From Marsupella aquatica (Eukaryota > Marchantiophyta), in contig OZ316891.1 of NCBI GenBank assembly GCA_973895155.1, positions 21,948,001-22,012,000 on the forward strand: a stretch of DNA of 64,000 bases, in the 5' to 3' direction. The position numbers and the translations under genes were made by a program. Below the pieces are notes generated by a model, which saw only the letters and a program-made list of their open reading frames with translations, was not told the origin of the DNA and did no database searches. This document shows, piece after piece, positions 42,393 through 54,196 of this stretch. How positions within the stretch are numbered: position 1 is the first letter of the stretch; every line of letters begins with the position of its first letter.

Positions 42393-44270
42393 TGTCCCTC
42401 GTCCTGGTTGTTGTTATGTTAACAGCGGTGTTTCCACCGCGCAGACGCTGTCTGAAGCTCTTCTCCTAGCTTTAGAATGAACCTCTTCCTCGATCGGTCC
42501 GAATGTAAAGATATCAGTACAGTAGATAGCGACTCGCATTGATAGAGCCTGAAACACACCTCATGCTGTCCACGTTCAACGTCGGTTCCGCCTACCGTAT
42601 TTGTACAGGCCGGACAAATTCAATCTTGATTCATACCTGTCATCACGCCAAACATTCGAAGTCCTAATCGACCAGAAAAACGTACCTGTCTTGATATTCT
42701 TCTACTACATGAACAAAAATGCAATGACGGGTGCAAGATCATATGTCGATCAGAACTGCAAAAACAGTCGTCAGTACGATCGATGGCGCACCGAAGATAT
42801 GGGACCAGGCCAGCTAACTCTGTGAAGTGATTCATCCGGAGGGATTAATTTAAGAGTTGACCAATAGCTGCTACATGTACGTACAACGTGCGGTGATCCC
42901 ACCAACCAACTACTGTGGTATGTTGAGCTGAACGCTATTGACCTCAGCGTGATGTGAGGCACCACCAGCGCTCTGAGGACTGTTTACTTTACATGGTCTA
43001 GGCCTGATCGAGCTAGTGACATGAGCTTTATATGATTGTATGTTGAGTTGATGTGCAACATCCGTCGACGGATGATCGATTGCTCTGGACCGACCTGGAT
43101 CGATATCTCGTCCAAGCTATTACACTGCGGATTGAATTAATGGCAAACTCTATGATATTGCCCGGGGATCCAGCCATGATGTATGTCCGTTTGTCGCAGA
43201 TGTGGGACTCGCTCATTCATGTCGTGACTTTCAGAGAAGCACGAAGCTAAACGCTTTACTGTACGTATGCACGACGAAACTCGATTCCGAGCAAATTTCT
43301 CAACTTCTCGCGGTCCAACCGGGGAACCAACTCAGCACCGATCAAATGCATGAGATAAACCCTAAAGCCCATATAACCCTAAACTCCACTAGAAAACTTC
43401 CCGAGTAAAGGAAAACCTTCATTGCAGGACTTTCTCTGTGAATTGGGCTCGGAATTGGGCTATGATGCATGTTTTTCCAGCTCTCTGCAAGATTGCAAAT
43501 GCAAGGTCTTTAACAGCGTGATCATGATGTAAAGCCACTCAGTGTTGATGTACCAAAGGTTTGAAGCTGGAACTTTAAGAGTACGGACTTTCTTTGTGAA
43601 TTAGCTTACGCATGATTATTGTTTACAGCTTTCTGAAAGACTGCAAATTAAAGGTGACATCAAACCACTGTTCAGGATTGAAATTTGACAAACGTACACG
43701 AACTCTTTCTTTCCCACAAGTAACCTGGGCTGAAGGCGGACACCGACAGATGTGCTGCTTCACTTTCGGGTATGTACAGTGCCAAAGATACATCCTCCAC
43801 GATGTGCGTCGTTCTTTCAGACGGTGGGAGAGATCGATCATGGCAGAGTTGCAGGCATGCCTTCCTTGCAGCCACATTCGTGGATCATGCGAAAACACGA
43901 GCGCTTTGTGGTCGGAGCACTTCTCGCCTGGCTTGTGTTTCCAGATCTGCGGTGCTTTTGCCTCGTATATTCTAAGGGCTCATTCTTGGGGCGGCTTTAT
44001 GAGACTTCTGGGACCAAGTGAGACTACTGGGACCAAGTGAGACTACTGGGACCAAGTGAGCTTTTTTTTTCAATGCGAAGAATGGCCCAATTCCACCCCC
44101 ACGTACTGAAAAGTACTACATTAGCCACTTTCGGCGAAAATTAACCAGATTTTTTCTGTAATCTAACTAATACAGGCAATCATCAAAGGCTACACCCTGG
44201 GCCTGCAGTGTGTAGAGCTGTGTCTAAAATGAACAGTGTAGAATTGTGTCTAAAATGAAGACTCTAGACA
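42393..44270. other. Intergenic, no recognised gene
   Basis: A 143-codon frame at 43612-44040 and shorter ones on both strands have no recognisable features. At 44008-44060 the unit GGGACCAAGTGAGACTACT repeats three times, at the end of that frame. Confidence 0.35.
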
Positions 44271-44274
44271 GCTA

Positions 44275-44935
44275 GTTTAAGGGAGGGCATATTTGAAAAT
44301 GAGTGTGTAAACAAAAAACTGGATGGGGCAAAGATGAACAGAAAAATAACATGAAATCCTTTTTTTGCAAGGTTTTTTTCTCCTCATATCTATTTATGTT
44401 CAAGTAACTGGGAATCAGACAAGTGCAAATGAAAGGGCATATTTGGAAATGAGGGTGCAAATAAAAAACAGGGATAGACATGAAATAGCATGTTTGAGGG
44501 TGCAAACAAAAAACTGGGATGGACATGAAATAGCATGTTAGAAAATGAGGGTGCAAACAAAAAAGGCAAAGATGAACAGGAAATAGCATGAAAATTTTCA
44601 GTAGCAACAGGTTAAATCACAATTGCCCACATAAAAGGGTCCCATTTTATGCTGACTCTCATTCCTGTCCTTGGGAAACAGTGTATTGACCAAAAAAGTG
44701 GAGCACAGGTCTGTTTCTGGTGAATGGTATGCACTGTATATTAACAGCTACAGGGCTCATTCCTGCCCTTGGGAAACAGTGTATTGACCATGGTGTGCAC
44801 TGTATATTGAGAGCTACAGGACTCATACCTGCCCTTGGGGAATAGTGTATTGACCATAAGAAGTGGAGCACATGTCCATTTCTAGTGAACGGTGTGCACT
44901 GTATACTAGTGAGAGCAACAGGTAATCCGTAGCTT
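44275..44935. repeat. Two adjacent minisatellites
   Basis: At 44275-44600 a ~45- to 55-bp unit (GAGGGTGCAAACAAAAAACTG then GATGGACATGAAATAGCATG) repeats four to five times. At 44645-44935 a different ~70- to 95-bp unit with CCTTGGGAAACAGTGTATTG and GTGTGCACTGTATA repeats three times. The open frames are repeat artefacts. Confidence 0.75.
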
Positions 44936-45122
44936 TTATACAAGTAGTTGCTGTCTAAGTAAGCCGTGTCCATCTCAGCAAATTATGTTCTACACTGGAG
45001 TCCTAAAGTCAAACCTAAATTGTCCATGTCTCGTATACCATCTGGCACACTAGACAGAATTGTTACAGTAAGAAGTTAGAGGAGTCTTTGGGTGAGGGTT
45101 GGGGTGAGGGTTGCAAGCTTTA

Positions 45123-46112
45123 GGAGATATATGTTTGATGGGCCCCCTGTGAACCTTTCTTACCTGATGGACCCCTAGGTAACTTTTTTTACCAAGTAGG
45201 ACCCCTCGTAATGACCAGTACACGTGTTCTTGTGTGGTGCCTACACCTGTCCTATTGTGGTGCCTACTATGTACAGTGACTCCAAGCAAACTGCACAGTT
45301 GAACCGTGCGGTCGACTTTACATGGTCGACTGAGAAACCACAGAGATTATTTGGGAGAAACCGCGAAAAGCGACTGCCGCTGTCGAAATTGCGATTTGAA
45401 GACAATATGCATTATGTCTTCGGATTCACTGGGTTAATGTCTGAAGACACAATGGATTATGTCTTCGGGTTCAAATTTTTATCGTATCGTGGGGTAGTTA
45501 TTAGGTATTTTTTTCACGTTGCGCACATGGGTTTTTCACGATGTTTTCATACACGACTGTCACCGTCAATGTGGGGTACCTCCAAATGTCCACAAAGAAT
45601 ATTCAAGTTCAATGTTCAGAATTTGCCTACTGCCGCCACAACAAAAATTGGCAAATGATTGACAGTTGCACTCAAAAAATGGTAATATTCCCCTGTGCAA
45701 TGCATACAAACAATTTCAAAAGAAGACAGACCCAAAGGTGTCGGGGTACACCCTAGTAAATCCTAAACCTTGAAACACGGGAAGACATAATCCATTGAGT
45801 CTTCAGGCATTAACCCATTGAATCCGAAGACATAATGCATATTGTCTTCAAATCATAGTTTCAACAGCGGCAGCCGCTTTTCGCGGTTTCTCCCAAATCA
45901 TCTTCGTGGTTTCTCGGTCGACCATGCAAGGTTGACCGCACTGTTCAACTGTGAAGTTTGCTTGGAGTCACCATACATAGTAGGCACCACACAATGACAG
46001 GTGTAGGCACCACACAAGAACAGGTGTACTGGTCATTAAGAGGGGTCCTACTTGGTAAAAAAAGTTACCTAAGGGCCCATTAGGTAAGAAAGCCCATCAA
46101 GCATATATCTCC
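45123..46112. mobile_element. 990-bp foldback element with long inverted arms
   Basis: Arms of about 340 bp (45123 to ~45465, and ~45770 to 46112) are inverted copies of each other, starting GGAGATATATGYTTGATGGG. A unique loop of about 300 bp lies between. The 8-bp direct repeat AAGCTTTA flanks it (45115-45122, 46113-46120). It may be 9 bp if the adjoining C is counted. Long arms with an 8-9 bp duplication fit a Mutator-like or foldback element. It codes for no recognisable protein. Confidence 0.88.
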
Positions 46113-46559
46113 AAGCTTTAGGGTTGAGGGCAGCTTCCAAGTGGACCAGCAGCAGCATCATGAGTGTTCTAGGGAAAACGGGAGACATCAGGAGAGAGCA
46201 TAATTATTGAAAAACAACTGGCCAGGGAAGCAATGGGGGAGAACACATTGAAAGAGCTTAGTTTGTTTGAGTACATATGAAGAGAGCATGGACTTGGCTC
46301 ATCCCAATGTGTTCTTCCCCAGGCGCCAAACAACCCACAGGCTCCTCAACAACCACCCTCAAAGACGCACACCCTCTCCTCATGAAACCTGGCGCCACCA
46401 TGCCTGGTAGTTATTGTAAGTCGATGAAACAACTGGCCATGATGTCATATAGTGCCTTGTGTGCCAAACGAGGCCAATGCACCAAAAAAATATGCAGGTT
46501 TAGGAAGTGTCTCTCTAATTATGCTCGCTGTATGACACATACATAATTTCATTTATGTT

Positions 46560-47005
46560 TACAAGTGTACACATGCATTTGTCATTTACTGCAAAGACAC
46601 AAGATGCATCTATTGATAAGAGCTTGCACTAGAGCACTTACACGCACTTTTCCACAAATATGTCGGTGTTTTTTGGACTGTAAGTGCACACATGCAGTTG
46701 TCATTTACTGCTAAGACACAACATGCATCTATTGATACGAGCTTGCAACAGAGTACTTACATGCACTTTTCCAGAAAATATATAAGTGTATTTCGGTGTA
46801 CACATGCATTTGTCATTTACTGCGAAGACACAAGATGCTTTTGCAGTTAAGAGCTTGCAATAGAGTACTTACATGCACTTTTCCAGAAATGTATAAGTCC
46901 ATTTCGGTACACAAGCATTAGTCATTTACTACGAAGGCACAAGACGCTCTTATTGATAAGAGCTTGCAAAGATTATATAGAGTACTTATATGCACTTATC
47001 CAGAG
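46560..47005. repeat. Tandem repeat of about 109-119 bp, four copies
   Basis: The word GTCATTTACT recurs at 46581, 46700, 46812 and 46921 within otherwise similar units, which also share AAGAGCTTGCA and CACTTTTCCA. Copies have diverged modestly. It lies upstream of the endonuclease IV gene. Confidence 0.85.
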
Positions 47006-47418
47006 TGTGTAGGGTGTAGAGTACTAGAGGGTGTGGGACCTTATAGCAGGGTCATGGCGACATTGCGAGCAACCCCTTCGCGTCTTTTGTACCATCGTTT
47101 CCGATACTCAGAATCCATCTTTCGCACGATGAATTCGACTGAGGACCATCAGGCCAGAACAATTTTACAGCCACGGTAGTCGGGCCTTGTTCCAGTGACG
47201 ACATCTCAGTGGCTGCGATCCGCTTTCTAGAGAGTGAAGCATGTTTCGCAGATTATGTAGGAAGATCAGTCGATCAACATTCGATGAAGTGGCCGGGGAC
47301 GGAACAAACGACCAAATTAGAGAAAGGTGAAAGCTGAATCTCGCAAAATCACGTCCCCCAAAGAGACTGAGGCAAGGCGAAAAAGTGGGCGGTAGAGGAG
47401 AAAATTGAGCAGGAGTCT
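47006..47418. other. 5' region of the endonuclease IV gene
   Basis: This is the leader and promoter region of the next gene. An in-frame TGA at about 47369 lies upstream of the ATG at 47419, which supports that start. A short open frame beginning near 46964 has no recognisable character. Confidence 0.35.
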
Positions 47419-48899
47419 ATGTGTAAAAACCTGAAGGAGAAGGGGAAGCGAATGGTCAAGGACGAGGAGGAAATTGATGAGGCGGCGGAGCCAATGAAAG
47501 GTAAGAAGAAGCGAAAGAGAAAAGAGGAGATGGAGGCTGAGGCACTGCCGCTGGCAGTGCGCACATCAGTGCAGACGTTGAAGAGAGCCCTGTATATTGG
47601 AGCACATGTCAGTGCAGCTGGAGGTAGGTTCTTTCTTTCATAGATCATCAAGTACATTCCGATTCCTCCCTTTCTTCCCATGCATATGGAATCTGCTAGA
47701 CTCTTGAACGGCACAATGAAGTTCAATGCTGGATAATTTGTTAGTTGATTTTCTCGACCCTAAACCCTAGACCTCCACTCCCTCATCCTTTCTCAGTACT
47801 TGTGTCTGACACAAACTGAAATCTATTGACGTGAACAGGAGTCCATAATTCAATCAACAATTCTGTTCATATTGGTGGAAACGCGTTCGCCTTGTTTGTC
47901 AAGTCACAAAAGAAGTGGATAAGCCCTCCACTCGCTGAGGAGGCTCGTGATCAATTCCTCGCTCTTAGCAAGAAGCACAGCTACGATTGCTCGAAGCATA
48001 TTGTACCTCATGGCTCTTACTTGGTGAATCTCGCACAGAAGGACCCTGATAAGGCCGAGCAAGCGTACAACTGCTTCTTGGACGATTTACAACGCTGCGA
48101 GGCTCTTGGAATAAACCTTTACAACTTTCATCCTGGTAACACTGGGCCACATAGGCGAGAGGAAGCAATAGGTCGTATAGCAGCGAACCTCAACAGAGCT
48201 CATAAGGCCACCAAAAGCGTCGTCACATTGCTTGAGAACATGGCGGGAGGTGGCAACTTGATAGGATCTACTTTTGAGGATCTTCGGCATATTATCGCTC
48301 TTGTCGATGACAAGTCCAGAGTCGGGGTATGCATCGATACATGTCATTCCTTCGCTGCAGGTTATGATCTAAGGACTCCGGAAGCGTTCGAGAAAACCAT
48401 CGACAGTTTTTCGGAAATAGTAGGAATGAAATACCTCAAAGCGCTACACATAAACGACAGCAAAGCGCCACTGTCGTCGCATCGAGATCTTCATGCCAAT
48501 ATCGGGACTGGATTCTTAGGCTTGCGCGCTTTCCACAATGTTGTCAATTTCGAGCCTTTTCAGCATTTACCAATGGTTCTCGAAACTCCCGTACAAAAGA
48601 AAGGCGAAAACGGGAAAGTAGTGGACGATACGGGGGTGTGGGCGGCTGAAATCAAGTTACTTGAAAGCCTGATTGGTGCGGATACTGAGAGTGAGGATTT
48701 CAAAAGTGAAGAGCAACGGCTACAGGATTTGGGCGCCGAGGAAAGGAAGAAATTCCAGCAGCAGGTAGATAAAAAGGTGCAGAAGACAATTGATGCCATA
48801 TTCAAAAGGGCCAGTCCTAAGAAACATAAGAAGAAGGCGCAGGACGAACCCCGGTCGGATGTAGAGTCCGATGGAGAGCGTTCAGAATTTGCCCAGTGA
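47419..48899 (+). CDS. APN1: Endonuclease IV (AP endonuclease, Nfo/Apn1 family)
   Basis: Exons 47419-47623 and 47839-48899 join across a GT-AG intron to give 421 aa. The enzyme cuts DNA 5' of abasic sites during base-excision repair and carries three zinc ions in a TIM barrel. Signature parts are all present in order: HVSAAGGV (63-70), FHPGN (His 166), LLENMAG (Glu 201), CIDTCHSFAAGYD (Asp 235, His 238), HINDSKAPLSSHRDLHANIG (Asp 285, His 287) and MVLETP (Glu 317). They match the metal-binding residues of the bacterial and yeast enzymes. Lys-rich extensions at the N-terminus (about residues 8-37, with GKKKRKRKEE) and C-terminus (KKHKKKAQDE) suggest nuclear import. Its 3' neighbour, the kinase gene, is convergent. 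AATAAA occurs at about 49026. Seed plants appear to rely on ExoIII-type enzymes, so this gene is noteworthy. Confidence 0.95.
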
Positions 48900-49339
48900 C
48901 TTAATCCCTTAATTTGCACATTAATTGTTACCAGATATTGTTAGTTCTCGGTTCCTGACGTCGTCGGCTCGACATGTCGATCTTTTTAGAAATCATCATA
49001 TCTCCGGAAGTAACCTCAGCTTCTCAATAAACGGGTTTACCACAAGACCGATGACACTGTAAATGTCCGGTGTGATCCTCACCACCGTTTCACGTCACTT
49101 ACTTTATTGACATGAATAAAAAATTCGACACTAGATAGCATTGGAAGGGGACAACCTAATTTGTGGTGAAAATCCTTCCACAAAATTGAACCCAACCCAC
49201 AGCTCCTGTGTGGGCAATCCAAAGGGAAATCACAATGCCTATGTGCTTCCCTAACGTAGTTTACTCGGATATATATTACAGGGAAATCAAGGAATCCATT
49301 CTACAACAGACGATTCTTGAGCTTTTGCGATCCCACGAA
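48900..49339. other. Shared 3' intergenic region of two convergent genes
   Basis: It separates the endonuclease IV stop (48899) from the diacylglycerol kinase stop (49340). AATAAA-type signals lie near 49026 for the plus-strand gene. No other feature was seen. Confidence 0.4.
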
Positions 49340-52300
49340 TCATGAAGAATTGTTTTTTCTAGCCATGAGTTCAGCTGCAACTTCATCAACACGGGGAGTT
49401 CCACTTGATGGAGCTTCCGCGTGCACAAATAAGTCCCCTTCCTCTTCATCGTGTTCGCTTGGTTTCTTGCTATGTGCACTCCCCGTGTCCTGCACTGAAT
49501 TGAATGACGCCGTGGATATCGGTAACTTTGCCTTTTCAGTAACTTCCCGTGGGATCAGTTTTGCTACACACTCACCAGAGGCCAAAGCCACTGCTTGTCC
49601 TTTGTGTGTAATCTCCATTACTGTTGGTCTTTCATCGGGAGGAAGATTTTGTACCCAGGGCTCTCCATCTACCCGCATGAACGTGTGGTCCACACCTCCC
49701 TTATGAAATTCAATCTTCACTTTATGGGCCTGCACCGAATGCCAATTTCTAGGATCAGATAACCATGAATATCACGTGCCCCAACAATGCAGGAACACCG
49801 CAGCTCATTGATGGAACTCATTTGAGTAACTAAAGGCATGATTCCCTACAACCTGAATATAAGTTCTCATAGGACCAATCATTTTGGCACAGCATCCCAG
49901 CCAAAACCTTACCCTAAGGCAATCCATGCGGCTGCTGCGCACGATACAACTTTGGCTGGGATACCACTGATTAAAGCTTTGGAACTAATGTTATACAGAC
50001 GAAGATCAAACAGTACTGTTTGGAGGGCAATTTTTGGATATGAAAGAAGTATCTGCCAATAAGAGCCGATAACTACTTTATAAATGCTTCATAACATAGA
50101 CTTTCTTACTGGTCCTAAAAACTTTAGCCGAAGCTCCTGTAGGCCAGATCTTGCACGGATATCAATTCTGTATTTAGACCTTCTTACTGGTCCTAAAAAC
50201 TTTAACCGAAGCTCCTGTAGGCCAGAACAAGATGCTCGGATATAAATTCTGTATTTAGATTACTTCTGCTGGAGCTCATTGCACCTGGCTTTGGATCTCT
50301 TTGAAGAAGTCTGAGGTGACACATAGGCTGGAAATACAATACAACTAATGCAAAGAGTTTGGGAAAGACGATGACGGACCTGGGCTAGTCGCATCCCATG
50401 ATGAGGCGGCATGAACAGCGCCAACCCATGCCATCCATCTCGGAAACCAACGATTTCAATCAACCCATCATTCACGTAAGGAGCAGTTAAGCTCCGCTGC
50501 AAATGACCACAATTTATGTTACTTGGCCACCGCACACCTAATACAGTACTTGAAAACAAGCTGGTTTTTTGTAGGGATACTACAAAAGTCCTTAGCAAAG
50601 TAAGAAAAAATCTATTGCTAACCTAAGCACAACCGATTCAATGATCACCGCTGAATCCTTGACTTTCAAAGCAGATTCACATTCCATGAAAGACATAAGG
50701 GATTGTAGCAAACACCTTCTTCGATAATGAGGTTCCAGGAGAGCCCCAAGGATTCAATCCTCCAGAAAAGCTTGGCAAATTTAGCATGATAATAGACCTT
50801 ATGCTGGGCATCATCAAGAATTTTCATAAAATCAGAACGTGCTTTACAGCTTGTAGGTCCACTGTACTTATGTTGAGAAACAAGATTCCAACATGATTCA
50901 TAAACAAGATCACATTCAAATATCAGGTCGTAGCCTGAGTAAGAAAAGATCAGGCTGTTGGCAGTCCAGGGGTACAGTAGCAATCAATACTAGGAACTAC
51001 TTTGCAATGTCGCTGGAGGAAATACAAATCCAATAGGAAGTTCAGGTATCAAACCTCGATGCTATCTCAAGTTTGTGCCATTCGCCATCATATTTGGCGA
51101 TAAAAATATTTGCCAGAGTGTTGATATTCCTGCAGCAGGTTTAATTTGATCAACTCAAAGCAATACAGACTAGAAGGCACGGACACGCGAGCTTCACAAA
51201 ACTACAGAGACCTTTGTGTCAAGTGTCTCAAAACCATCCCAACATCAAATCAAAAGAGGCTAATGATTATAAAGATAGCATTTCAACAAAATAATCGAAT
51301 CTTCAAAGGATTCCTGTCTTTGTGATACAGTCGAACCTGGAACTTGTCATTCAAAGCAAAGAAAAACAAGAAGCCGGAACTTATAGTCTCTCTGGTATTC
51401 TCATGTGTCCATGCGTGATTCGACTTACTTAGATCTGGGATGAAGACACGATGCACAAAACCACCCTTGCGTGCAAGCCAAACTAGCATATCTAGCCTGC
51501 AATTCCACCCAATCATAACATAGTGTCTTACAAATGTTGTTGATAATCGAACTGACGGTTACACAACGATACAGTCCAAGAGTACCTCAATCTTTAAATA
51601 AAACTACCGTCAAAGGAAAGCCTTCACCCTGACCCATTGTGCGACAAAGCGTTTCAAATACCTGGTTCATGAATTGATTCTTGAACTTCTCTGGGTGTTC
51701 TTGCCGTAAATTGTGAAATTCATATGAGACTTGTGAATCCATCCCTGCAGAATAAGGACAACTTCAGACCACAAATCTAACCGGCAACGAAATACCGATA
51801 ACCGGGAAATAAGAAACGTGACTTCCATGCTGCAACCCTCCTCTGATTTAATTCCTAGAGTGATGTCTATGCTTGAAAGCCGTGCCAAACCTACCGATAC
51901 TTAAGTAGTTCCAAAAGCCTCCTTGATAAGAATGGCGCCCAGACTGCAAGGAACGTCAAATATTGTCAACTAGACTTCAGTTACGAGTAACACTGTGTCC
52001 ACAACCCACTAAACCTAACCTCATTTCTGACGATTTTTCCACGAGAGCAAGGAGTCAGATTCCTACGTTCCTGTAACCGTGATACATATGAAAGATTCAG
52101 GATAGTGGTTGAGGGAGTCAAAACTTGAAGCGAGGACGGTATGGTTCTCAAAATCAATCCTCTTAGACACAACGCAACAATGTAATAAAAGGATAACATA
52201 ACTTGCCTCAAAGCCTTCACTTTTGTCAGTCAGACGTTGAAAAGATTTTAGTTGGATCAAATTGTGCACTCTATTCCAACTGTGACTAGACATCCTTTTC

Positions 52301-54196
52301 AACGGACTATCCTCGACAGTCTTGGACATGCGAATGACGACATGCCACCTGCGCCAACGCATTTTCTAGACATGAGTGTCTCAATCTTCGTACATGGAAG
52401 TGTTAGTGACTCAACATCGCGTCGTAGTCCACAGAAATTCCCCAGCTTTCTTTCTAGGGACAAGACATATTTGGCTCATTTGAGTTATTATGGTAAGTCA
52501 AACTCGAAAGGGGTATAGGAAGGATTATCCACGCGAGTTAGCAACAAAAACACCCAGGCGCTCTACAATGTATTGCGGGATAAATTAGAGTAGGATTTGT
52601 GTGAGCCTGTGGAGCAGTCCACAAGCTTCCTGCGAGTATAATTGGTTTCTGTATCAAGTGTATGCTATCATAACCAGTGTACCTGTCAACAGGCATGGGC
52701 TTTGCCTCTGCTGTTTTCTGCAAAATCTCCCGCATAGCTTCAACAGTTGTCGGAGGGTTTTTCTTACCCTGCCATAAGACGATCAGAACATCAAACAGTC
52801 AAGAGTACATGAGACAACGGTCACTTCCTGAATAGGATCCTCGAACACTCAGTATACTCTAAACGCTAAATTTCCTACCTTTTCGTGGAGAAACATTTTT
52901 AAGAAATAACCTGAACTATCATCAATTACTCCTTCGCATACTCACCCATCCGAAAGAAAAGGGAAGATTATTCCCAGTGCCAAGAGGGATGGTGGATATG
53001 GGTGGCAACTCTTCTAGATGCAGGTCTGCAACGACTCCCAGCAACCAACCATGTGTGCCATCTCCTCCAGCCACCTGTCAAACGAATATGGTACGCTCCG
53101 GCATCATCTACTGGAATAGATGCTTTGCAAGCAAGAGGCCGACTAACTTCCTCATTACAAATTTACAAATCACCTGAGTTCCGTTCGGTTTCATGAATTT
53201 GATTTGTTAAACCACCACTTTCTGTTCTCTAGTAGTAAACTCAGAACTCTAGGCAAATGCATCTGCTGTCGATCACATCGCTGATGCTCATGGATTTCTA
53301 AAGTGTTATCTCAAATAGACCACAAGATCGTACAATGAGGCGGAGCCGGCTTCTAATCTCAGTGGCGAAACTGTCTCCATCTTCCTCCAGAGATTTTAGG
53401 TGTGCTAAAAATTGCCCCAGCTTTTCCTCAGGATTTTCTTTAGGGAGCTCGTAGACCTGATCATATGAACAACAAACACTCCAATCAAACGAGAAACACT
53501 CAGATTGACCAGTCAGACACAGGCAGCAATGTAAGCGATGATTTTTCTGCGTAAGAAGGTGTTCTTAAATATGTTGTATATTAAATTAGAGACCAATTGT
53601 GAAGGTAAAGATTAACTCCATCGATAGCGCTAGATATAGCTGCTCCTCACACTTGCATAACACATTCAACAGGACATACAACTCAGTAAAACGAATTGTC
53701 TGGTGAAGAACTGAAGCGACAAGCAATCCATTCTAAAGCAGTAATCAAACACAAAATTCCTGTGGATGAGTGACGTACCTGCTTTGGATGCAAAAGAGCA
53801 CGAAGATGTGGGATAATCTGAGCTCCCAGCTGACCGCCACTCTTGCCGTTAATAAAAACCAGTACAGGACAGCTGTACATCATCCACCATTACGAGTAAA
53901 ATTGAGCTTACACGCGCAAATACGAGACCAAACTTATCATTGTAAACCCTTTTGTGGCAGTTTCGGCAAGAGGTTTCCTGCAAGGTCAAGAAAAATATAA
54001 CTTCCCAAGACACAGCACTGCGACAATTTTCTTCTCTTAAAGGAGCAATGCGGCAAGAGCGGTACCTCGGAATTGGCATATTCTGTGCATTTGCGGGAGC
54101 AATCTCCCCATTTAGTATATACTCTGGTATAACGAAGTCCTCCATGAGTTGTACTGTCTCTCCCGGCTCCCCGTTTCCTCTCCCCGCTCTCGACAT
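49340..54196 (-). CDS. DGK: Diacylglycerol kinase, plant cluster without C1 domains, 13 exons
   Basis: It phosphorylates diacylglycerol to phosphatidic acid at membranes. Exons (minus strand): 54196-54066, 53872-53779, 53456-53334, 53074-52946, 52768-52683, 52348-52207, 51943-51895, 51744-51662, 51496-51429, 51129-51055, 50803-50716, 50496-50380, 49729-49340. Together they make exactly 1575 nt (524 aa) with every phase matching. An N-terminal FVIPEYIL motif comes first. The catalytic domain follows: [16 protein letters not shown] (45-60), the ATP-site [13 protein letters not shown] (117-129) and [15 protein letters not shown]. The accessory domain includes [60 protein letters not shown] and [16 protein letters not shown]. 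No C1 domains precede the kinase, and length and order fit the small plant DGK group. Intron 6 begins GC (GAG then GCAAGT). The C-terminal ~90 residues are acidic and variable. Confidence 0.95.
50100..50258. repeat. 79-bp tandem duplication inside a DGK intron
   Basis: A block with TTCTTACTGGTCCTAAAAAC at 50103 recurs at 50182, followed by the same GAAGCTCCTGTAGGCCAGA and TTCTGTATTTAGA. It lies in the last intron of the kinase gene (49730-50379) and should be spliced out. Confidence 0.85.

Noticed and set aside
53849-54196. Unspliced 115-codon reading of the first DGK exon with a [15 protein letters not shown] segment
   Set aside because: The donor after CCGAG at 54066 and the acceptor at 53873 join the conserved FVIPEYIL and [13 protein letters not shown] parts in phase. 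The extra segment is intronic.
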